Source of the DNA: Collinsella sp.
GTDB lineage: Bacteria; Actinomycetota; Coriobacteriia; Coriobacteriales; Coriobacteriaceae
Assembly (NCBI GenBank): GCA_019414325.1
Contig: DXMG01000054.1
Span: forward strand, 1-12,153
DNA length: 12,153 bases
Reading direction: 5' to 3'
Shown here in pieces: positions 7,510-12,153 of the stretch. The notes beneath the pieces were generated by a model. That model had not been told where the DNA came from. It saw only the letters and a list, made by a program, of their open reading frames with translations, and made no database searches. Made by a program: the position numbers and the translations under genes. The stretch's first letter is position 1, and every line of letters begins with the position of its first letter.

Positions 7510-7538
7510 TTGACTTTAGGTAACTAAAGTTTCATACT
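7510..7538 (+). promoter_or_regulatory. Promoter of cstA
   Basis: TTGACT (7510-7515, 5/6) and CATACT (7533-7538, 4/6) are spaced by 17 bp. The 45 bp upstream are A/T-rich with A tracts (AAAAAAG at about 7480), resembling an UP element. Transcription would start near 7545, giving a leader of about 235 nt before cstA. It is the only promoter-like sequence seen between the repeats and cstA. Confidence 0.6.
7513..7530. promoter_or_regulatory. Dyad operator inside the cstA promoter
   Basis: ACTTTAGGTAACTAAAGT is a perfect 7-bp inverted repeat with a 4-bp centre. It overlaps the end of the -35 box and fills most of the -35/-10 spacer, where a dimeric regulator would compete with RNA polymerase. 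The regulator is unknown. The TTAGGTA half has only a loose resemblance to DtxR/IdeR-type boxes, and I do not assign it. Confidence 0.45.
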
Positions 7539-7609
7539 CCTTTTCAACCACTGGGGGATGTGAACACGCACGGATCGTTCGCATCATGATTGAAGAGGAT
7601 TACTCAGAC

Positions 7610-7654
7610 ATGTTCACGCATCAGCTAGACATTATCAGCGTAGAGATTATCTGA
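7610..7654 (+). CDS. Possible leader peptide MFTHQLDIISVEII
   Basis: A 14-codon reading frame preceded by AGAGGA (7594-7599), 10 nt upstream. An in-frame ATG at 7586 would give 22 codons but lacks a good ribosome binding site. Six of the 14 residues are Leu, Ile or Val, with Ile-Ile pairs at codons 8-9 and 13-14 just before the stop, reminiscent of ilv-type leader peptides. It ends inside the 3' arm of one leader hairpin (7651-7657) and lies about 50 nt before the terminator stem, a position suitable for ribosome-controlled attenuation. Short frames occur by chance, so this is tentative. Confidence 0.35.
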   Translation: MFTHQLDIISVEII

Positions 7655-7705
7655 TGCGGGTTAGCACATACAGCTAGCCCGTACGATAACGGGCGGCTGA
7701 TGAAG

Positions 7706-7744
7706 ATGAGGGCCGTCGAGCGCAACCGACGGCCCTCATTTTTT
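7706..7744 (+). terminator. Strong intrinsic terminator in the cstA leader
   Basis: A perfect 13-bp stem, ATGAGGGCCGTCG (7706-7718) with its complement (7727-7739), and an 8-base loop are followed by a run of six T (7739-7744). Only 35 nt separate it from the cstA ATG and no promoter is visible in that gap, so cstA expression should require read-through. Confidence 0.9.
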
Positions 7745-7779
7745 ATGTCTGGGGAGTTCTTTTTAGAGGAGGAAATGAC

Positions 7780-9669
7780 ATGAACGGAGTTTTGCTCATG
7801 GTTGTTGCCGCGGCGGTGCTCGCCTGCGGCTATCTGGGCTACGGCCGCTGGTTGGCCAACAAGTGGGGTGTTGACAAAGAGGCCCTCACGCCGGCCAAGC
7901 GCATGAAGGACGGCAAGAGTTTCTCGCCTGTCTCCGCCTTCACCGCGTTTTCGCACCAGTTTAGCTCGATCTGCGGTGCTGGCCCTGTCACGGGTACGAT
8001 CGTCGCCATGGCTTTTGGCTGGCTGCCTGTCGTGCTTTGGGTTCTCGTCGGTGGTATTTTCTTTGGCGCCGTCCACGACTTTGGCGCCCTGTACGCTTCG
8101 ATGAAGAACAACGGCAAGTCCCTGGCTCAGCTCATCGAGAAGTACATCGGCAAGACCGGCCGTCGCCTCTTCCTGCTGTTCTGCTGGCTGTTCTGCATCA
8201 TCGTCATCGCCGCTTTCACCGATATGGTCTGCAAGACGTTCATGTTCACCCCGGCCGTTGACGCTTCTGGCGCCGCCACCGGTGCCGTCGACTTCGCCAA
8301 GTCCTATGCCGCCGGCTGCGCTGGTACCATCTCCATCCTGTTCACCTTCGTCGCTATCGCTTTTGGTTGGGCCCAGAAGAAGTTCAATCTCACCGGTGCT
8401 GCCGAGTTTGTCACCGGCGTGGTCCTCATGGTCCTCATGTTCGCCGTCGGCATGCAGTTCCCGGTCTACCTGGACAAGTTCCAGTGGTTCGCCGTCGTTA
8501 TGGTCTACCTGGTCTTCGCCGGCGCTATGCCCATCCAGATGCTCAAGACCCCGCGTGACTACCTCACCTCGATCATGATGATTGTCATGATCGCCTGCGC
8601 TGTCCTCGGCATCGTCGTCCTTGGTGTTAACGGCCAGGCCACGATGACCGCCCCGGTCTTTACCGGCTTCTCCAGCGCTTCCGGCATGATGTTCCCCGTC
8701 CTGTTTGTCTCTGTTGCCTGCGGTGCCCTCTCCGGCTTCCACAGCCTCGTTTCTTCTGGCACCTCCTCTAAGCAGGTCGAGAAGGAGCAGGACGCCGTCA
8801 AGGTCGGCTATGGCGCCATGGTCGTCGAGTCCTTCGTCGGCATCCTCGCCATCATCGTCGCCGGCATCATGTTCTCCGACATGAACACCGCCGGTACCGG
8901 AGCCCTCAACGCCGGTGTCGCTTCCACCCCGTTCCAGATCTTTGCCGCCGGCATCTCCCGCGGTATGCAGGCCTTTGGTGTTGACGGCACGCTCGCTACC
9001 GTCTTTATGACCATGAACGTTTCCGCTCTGGCCCTGACCTCGCTCGACGCTGTCGCCCGCATCGCCCGCACCTCGTTCTCCGAGTTCTTTGCCCAGACCA
9101 ACGACGCCCTGGCCATCGAGTCCAAGGCCGGCTACATGAAGGTCCTCGGCAACCCCTGGTTCGCCACGGTCGTCACCCTGCTTCCCGGCCTCGCCCTCGC
9201 CTTTGGCGGCTATGCCAACATCTGGCCGCTCTTTGGTGCCTCCAACCAGCTGCTCGGCGGTATGACCATGATCACCCTCGCCGTGTTCTGCAAGTGCACC
9301 GGCCGCAAGGGTTGGATGCTCTACGTGCCCGTCGCCTTCCTGCTCTGCTGCACGTTCACCTCGCTGGTCCAGAGCGCCATGGGCTGCATGACCGCCGTCC
9401 AGGCTTATGGCTTCTTTGGCACCATCCCGGCTACCGCCACCACGGCTGCCGTCTCCGTCGCCGCCACTAAGGGCCTGCAGCTCGTCTTCGCTGTCCTGCT
9501 GATGGTCCTGGGCCTCATCGTTGCCGTCAACTGCCTCAAGGAGTTCTTCGGCAAAGAGGCCGGCTCCATGCCCGACGAGGAGCCCGAGTGGTCCGAGATG
9601 GGCAAGGCTGAGTACGGTCGCGCTGCTGCTGCGGAGGCTCCCGCCGATGCCGAGGCCGCCAAGGCCTAG
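7780..9669 (+). CDS. cstA: CstA-family transporter (carbon starvation protein; peptide/pyruvate uptake)
   Basis: A 629-residue polytopic inner-membrane protein with well over ten hydrophobic segments from residue 1 to about 585, then a polar Glu/Ala-rich cytoplasmic tail (590-629). The family includes E. coli CstA and BtsT, which import peptides and/or pyruvate with protons. Signatures seen: SHQFSSICGAGPVTG (58-72), GWLPVVLW (80-87), GAVHDF (96-101), SGFHSLVSSGTSSKQVEKE (318-336), VGYGAMVVESFVGILA (342-357), LTSLDAVARIARTSF (419-433) and WPLFGASNQLL (482-492). AGGAGG (7767-7772) lies 7 nt before the ATG, an excellent ribosome binding site. Codons end overwhelmingly in C (GTC, ATC, CTC, GCC), unlike the T-richer usage of nnr or acpS, suggesting high expression. 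The substrate cannot be read from the sequence. The leader terminator and promoter dyad indicate regulated transcription. Confidence 0.95.
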   Translation: MNGVLLMVVAAAVLACGYLGYGRWLANKWGVDKEALTPAKRMKDGKSFSPVSAFTAFSHQFSSICGAGPVTGTIVAMAFGWLPVVLWVLVGGIFFGAVHDFGALYASMKNNGKSLAQLIEKYIGKTGRRLFLLFCWLFCIIVIAAFTDMVCKTFMFTPAVDASGAATGAVDFAKSYAAGCAGTISILFTFVAIAFGWAQKKFNLTGAAEFVTGVVLMVLMFAVGMQFPVYLDKFQWFAVVMVYLVFAGAMPIQMLKTPRDYLTSIMMIVMIACAVLGIVVLGVNGQATMTAPVFTGFSSASGMMFPVLFVSVACGALSGFHSLVSSGTSSKQVEKEQDAVKVGYGAMVVESFVGILAIIVAGIMFSDMNTAGTGALNAGVASTPFQIFAAGISRGMQAFGVDGTLATVFMTMNVSALALTSLDAVARIARTSFSEFFAQTNDALAIESKAGYMKVLGNPWFATVVTLLPGLALAFGGYANIWPLFGASNQLLGGMTMITLAVFCKCTGRKGWMLYVPVAFLLCCTFTSLVQSAMGCMTAVQAYGFFGTIPATATTAAVSVAATKGLQLVFAVLLMVLGLIVAVNCLKEFFGKEAGSMPDEEPEWSEMGKAEYGRAAAAEAPADAEAAKA

Positions 9670-9709
9670 TCGACTTGATGGAGTGACCGTTCCATCCATA
9701 TGACTCGGA

Positions 9710-9747
9710 AAGACCGGGTCCGCAATTATGCGGGCCCGGTCTTTTTT
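9710..9747 (+). terminator. Intrinsic terminator of cstA
   Basis: A 15-bp stem with one G-U pair (9710-9724 with 9729-9743) and loop ATTA leads into six T (9742-9747), 40 nt after the cstA stop. It separates cstA from the next gene. Confidence 0.92.
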
Positions 9748-9785
9748 GCGAAAACAAACGACGTGGAGGGGTCCTCGCAGATGTT

Positions 9786-9815
9786 TTGCGTGGATAGGCT
9801 CGAGCGTTGTACCAT
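9786..9815 (+). promoter_or_regulatory. Weak promoter candidate for the TOPRIM-domain gene
   Basis: TTGCGT (9786-9791) and TACCAT (9810-9815, 4/6) with an 18-bp spacer lie between the cstA terminator and the chosen start. The -35 match is only TTG. A promoter must exist in this gap if the terminator is efficient, but I am not sure this is it. Confidence 0.2.
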
Positions 9816-9849
9816 ATGGACGTATATGTGTGCATATGAAAGGGGCCCC

Positions 9850-12042
9850 GTGGCCAAGACGGTATATTCCGATAACCAAAACAATGTCGATGCATTGGCC
9901 GAGCGCCTGAGCAGCCAAACATCGCTTTCTGCCGACCGGGCGAAGCTCGTTGCTTACGACCTGCTCTGTCGCAAAGCGCTCAAGATTAAGTCGAGCGCAC
10001 TGGCGCAGATTTTTCGTTCCGTTGACAAGGAGTGCGACACCAAGGCCATGCGCGATGAGCTTATCGCGGCGAAGATCGTTACCAAGATTGAGGGCAGCGG
10101 CATTAACGGACGCCCGGCGTTCTATACCATCAATGCCGAGATTCATGATGTTCAGGAGCAACCTGCCGAGGCTGTCGAAGATGCCGTCACTGAGGATTTC
10201 GTAGAGGCTGCCGCTATGGAGGAGACAGCTCCGCGAGAGCATGTCGATACTGATGACCTGCTCGATGAGAACGTTGTTCGCGCCTTTACGGCCAAGGCGG
10301 GCCGTGGTGGCTTTGGCGGAGGCGGCAAGCGCGATGCGCAACGCCGCGCTCAGCAGGAGCGCTTCCGTCGCGCCGTTGCTCAAAAGGACGAACTTGATAC
10401 CGAGGCTGTTGAGACCGAGGTTGCTGCCGAGTCGCAGAAGCCCGCGAAGGAGCAAAAGCCCGTGGAGGTCCAAGAGCCCAAGCGTCGTCGCGGTGCTCAC
10501 TTTAAGGCTGCGCAGCAGGATGTCGCGCATGAGGTTGAAGAGCCTTTCGAGGTTGCAGACGATGTAGAGGAGTCTGCCAAGAGGGCTCCGGGTTCGTGTC
10601 GTCCCGGCCGCGGGTTTGCGGGACGCGCGTATCCCGTAAAGCGTCAGGAGAAGGGCGAGCCAGCTCCGACCGCTCAGGCCGAGAAGATCGAACAAACCGA
10701 GAAAACCGTTGAGCCGGCGACTTGCGAGCAGCGACCTTCCGAGTCGCAGCCTGCGGCTGACACCGAGGCCAAAGCTCAACAGACCGCTGATAAGCAGGCG
10801 GGGGAGAGCGCCTCAAGCAAACCCCGCCGCTGTCGTCACCGCGGCGGTCGTGGCTCAAATGCCGAGGCCGCAGCCGCGAAGGCGGCGATACAAAACAGAG
10901 ATGAGAAGGCCGAGACTCCGGTGGACCAGGTCAAGCGCCAGCCGGCGAAGGAGACTAAGTCTGATCGTCCGCAAAAGCGCTCGTCTGCGCCCAAGCAGGA
11001 ACGCAATACCCGGGCAGATTCCAAGCGTAAGCCCCATGCACAGGCTGAGCCTGCCGCAGCTGATAATGCTGCCCAGCGGTCTGAGCCGACCGTCCACGGC
11101 GAGGTCTCGGCATTTGCCCTGGCCCGCGTGCTGGGCAGGCAGCTGCTCAAGGTTGTCCCCACGCCTACGGCGCTCTCCAAGATCAAGGAGCAGCAGACCC
11201 AGATTGTAAGGGTTGAAGGCAAGGACGGTAAAAAGACGCCGCAGCGCGCTCAGCACAACGAAATGTCCAATCGCAAAATCGCCGAGGAAATCGCAATCAT
11301 CCAAGCTTGGATAGAGCAGAATCGCGGTGCCGATACGCCGATCGCCTCGCGTCGCCAGCGTGCCTACCAGATTTTCAACGACGAGAAAGCTTTCGACGGC
11401 AAGCATGGCGAGCGCCTGATTAAGCGCATGGCCGAAAAGGGCATCAACATGCAGGCGATCAAGGTTGCTCCTAATCGCCCCGTGCACTTTACGGGTTTCT
11501 TTACGCTTGGTGCCGATAAGCCGTTCATTATGGTCGAGAACCTGGACACCTACGACGAGATCGTCAAACTCCTGCGTGGCCGTAAGCATGCCAAGCTCTT
11601 TGGCACCAAGGTGGGCGGCGTAATCTTTGGCGGCGGCTGCAAGGCGAGCGTCTCGCATGCACTGGATGATTATCTGGCCGAGATCGGTTATCGCTTTACC
11701 TACGTGTACTACGTGGGCGATATCGACCGCGAGGGCGCACGCATCGTCGAGCAGGCCCGCAATGCCAACGTCGTCGAGATTCGCCTGCATGCCGGAATGT
11801 ACCGCGCCATGCTCGCCGAGCACAAGCGCCGCGTGAAGGCCGGTGGCGAGTGCGAGCCCGCGGCAGCCAACCAGGGCGTGCCGCAGAACCTTGCTGCCAC
11901 GATCAAGGACCTGCCCATGGTCACGCGCGTGCAATTCCGCAACGTGCTGCGTGAGGGTGGACGAATTCCGCAGGAGATTCTGATGACCGACGACTATCGG
12001 GATGGCGACTCGGGAAGCTTCGACCGCATGCTGAATAATTAG
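9850..12042 (+). CDS. TOPRIM-domain protein with JetD-like (DUF2220) C terminus and long disordered linker
   Basis: I do not recognise a named gene. The 730-residue product has three parts. Residues 5-95 are a helical, winged-helix-like segment (LAERLSSQTSLSADRAKLVAYDLL, then IFRSVDKECDTKAMRDELIAAKIVTKI and NGRPAFYTI). Residues about 100-415 are low-complexity Glu/Ala/Lys/Pro/Gln sequence with basic patches (GRGGFGGGGKRDAQRR, KRRRGAHF, CRHRGGRGSN). Residues about 420-730 resemble the C-terminal part of JetD: SRRQRAYQIFNDEKAFDG (500-517), MVENLDTYDEI with acidic Glu563, GGVIFGGG (589-596) and YVGDIDREGARI with Asp624 and Asp626, the TOPRIM DxD. TOPRIM domains bind Mg2+ and cut or rejoin nucleic acids. 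I choose GTG 9850 because AAAGGGG (9839-9845) lies 4 nt upstream; in-frame ATGs at 9826 and 9781 have poorer sites, and ATG 9700 lies upstream of the terminator. Function is unknown; the TOPRIM call is firmer than the JetD link. Confidence 0.7.
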   Translation: MAKTVYSDNQNNVDALAERLSSQTSLSADRAKLVAYDLLCRKALKIKSSALAQIFRSVDKECDTKAMRDELIAAKIVTKIEGSGINGRPAFYTINAEIHDVQEQPAEAVEDAVTEDFVEAAAMEETAPREHVDTDDLLDENVVRAFTAKAGRGGFGGGGKRDAQRRAQQERFRRAVAQKDELDTEAVETEVAAESQKPAKEQKPVEVQEPKRRRGAHFKAAQQDVAHEVEEPFEVADDVEESAKRAPGSCRPGRGFAGRAYPVKRQEKGEPAPTAQAEKIEQTEKTVEPATCEQRPSESQPAADTEAKAQQTADKQAGESASSKPRRCRHRGGRGSNAEAAAAKAAIQNRDEKAETPVDQVKRQPAKETKSDRPQKRSSAPKQERNTRADSKRKPHAQAEPAAADNAAQRSEPTVHGEVSAFALARVLGRQLLKVVPTPTALSKIKEQQTQIVRVEGKDGKKTPQRAQHNEMSNRKIAEEIAIIQAWIEQNRGADTPIASRRQRAYQIFNDEKAFDGKHGERLIKRMAEKGINMQAIKVAPNRPVHFTGFFTLGADKPFIMVENLDTYDEIVKLLRGRKHAKLFGTKVGGVIFGGGCKASVSHALDDYLAEIGYRFTYVYYVGDIDREGARIVEQARNANVVEIRLHAGMYRAMLAEHKRRVKAGGECEPAAANQGVPQNLAATIKDLPMVTRVQFRNVLREGGRIPQEILMTDDYRDGDSGSFDRMLNN

Positions 12043-12044
12043 TT

Positions 12045-12066
12045 CCGCCGTTCTACCGAACGGCGG
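12045..12066 (+). terminator. Hairpin just after the TOPRIM-domain gene
   Basis: A perfect 9-bp stem (12045-12053 with 12058-12066) with loop TACC begins 3 nt after the stop codon. No T run follows (TCCTCTTG), so it is a weak terminator at best, or a 3'-end stabilising hairpin. Confidence 0.4.
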
Positions 12067-12117
12067 TCCTCTTGACGCTGCGAGGGGTCCTGGCACGGCA
12101 ATCTGACGTTCAACTTC

Positions 12118-12147
12118 AAGGGCGCGACCAGAAGGTCAGCGCCCTTT
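12118..12147 (+). terminator. Likely terminator at the end of the window
   Basis: AAGGGCGC (12118-12125) pairs with GCGCCCTT (12139-12146). The helix continues as GACC/GGTC past a bulged A and closes with loop AGAA. A T-rich tail (TTTCGTTTC) begins and is cut by the window end. It probably ends the TOPRIM-gene transcript. Confidence 0.6.
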
Positions 12148-12153
12148 CGTTTC

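Larger units (their letters stand above)
7545..7744 (+). ncRNA. Structured 5' leader (attenuator) of cstA
   Basis: The leader contains a series of potential helices: GTGAACA/TGTTCAC (7560-7566 with 7611-7617), GCATCAG/CTGATGC (7619-7625 with 7651-7657), GCGGGTTAGC/GCTAGCCCGT with two G-U pairs (7656-7665 with 7673-7682), and GCCCGT/ACGGGC (7677-7682 with 7689-7694). The last two share bases 7677-7682 and cannot coexist, and GGCGGC (7692-7697) could pair with GCCGTC (7712-7717) in the terminator's 5' arm. Such exclusive pairings are typical of transcription attenuators. I matched it to no known riboswitch class. A free-standing small RNA ending at the terminator is an alternative. Confidence 0.5.

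Noticed and set aside
7697..7703. CTGATGA in the cstA leader as a hammerhead ribozyme core
   Set aside because: The matching GAAA and cleavage-site elements with the required stems are absent around it; the heptamer occurs by chance.
9700..9849. Longer N terminus of the TOPRIM-domain protein from ATG 9700, 9781 or 9826
   Set aside because: ATG 9700 lies upstream of and reads through the cstA terminator stem, so it would not be on the gene's own transcript. The ATGs at 9781 and 9826 lack a good ribosome binding site, while GTG 9850 has AAAGGGG 4 nt upstream and begins a protein-like MAKTVYSDN. ATG 9826 is not fully excluded.
7621..10779. A 1052-codon open frame on the - strand, antisense to cstA and half of the TOPRIM-domain gene
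   Set aside because: It crosses two well-supported + strand features (the cstA gene and its terminator). Its product is compositionally odd (His/Gly/Asp/Glu-rich in the cstA part) with no recognisable domain. The strong C-ending codon bias of cstA explains why stop codons are absent on the opposite strand.

Overview
The window looks like the chromosome of a gut actinobacterium of the class Coriobacteriia, most likely Collinsella or a close relative. This is an inference from moderately high GC, the protein sequences (a one-chain TsaB-RimI-TsaD, a short CstA with very C-ending codons) and the gene order; no 16S or other taxonomic marker is present. All confidently called genes lie on the + strand.

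Region 1 (1-160) holds the terminator of an upstream unit and two plausible tandem sigma70-type promoters. Region 2 (165-6988) is a compact housekeeping operon: acpS (holo-ACP synthase), nnr (two-domain NAD(P)HX epimerase/dehydratase), alr (alanine racemase), a family-4 iron-sulfur uracil-DNA glycosylase, tsaE, and one long gene fusing TsaB, RimI and TsaD. Genes abut or overlap (0-12 nt gaps, one 14-nt overlap), which fits one transcript. The last two genes supply TsaE, TsaB and TsaD, three of the four proteins for tRNA t6A37 synthesis (TsaC is not here), plus the ribosomal S18 N-acetyltransferase.

Region 3 (6989-7779) has no ordinary gene but is highly structured. It carries two copies of a ~135-bp element in opposite orientation. 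Each copy has perfect 32-34 bp outer arms, an identical asymmetric core and an inner hairpin with an identical loop. Outer and inner stems differ in sequence between the copies but stay perfectly paired, which resembles compensatory change in a structured RNA or single-stranded DNA element. After these come a good promoter with an 18-bp dyad in its spacer, a ~200-nt leader with a possible 14-codon Ile-rich leader peptide and alternative hairpins, and a strong intrinsic terminator just before the cstA ribosome binding site. The arrangement suggests that cstA is controlled by transcription attenuation.

Region 4 (7780-9747) is cstA (peptide/pyruvate transporter family) and its terminator. Region 5 (9748-12153) is a long gene of unknown role: an N-terminal winged-helix-like segment, about 320 residues of charged low-complexity linker with Arg/Gly patches, and a C-terminal TOPRIM-type domain resembling the nuclease subunit JetD (DUF2220) of Wadjet plasmid-defence systems. 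No jetA, jetB or jetC gene is present in the window. Two hairpins close the window.
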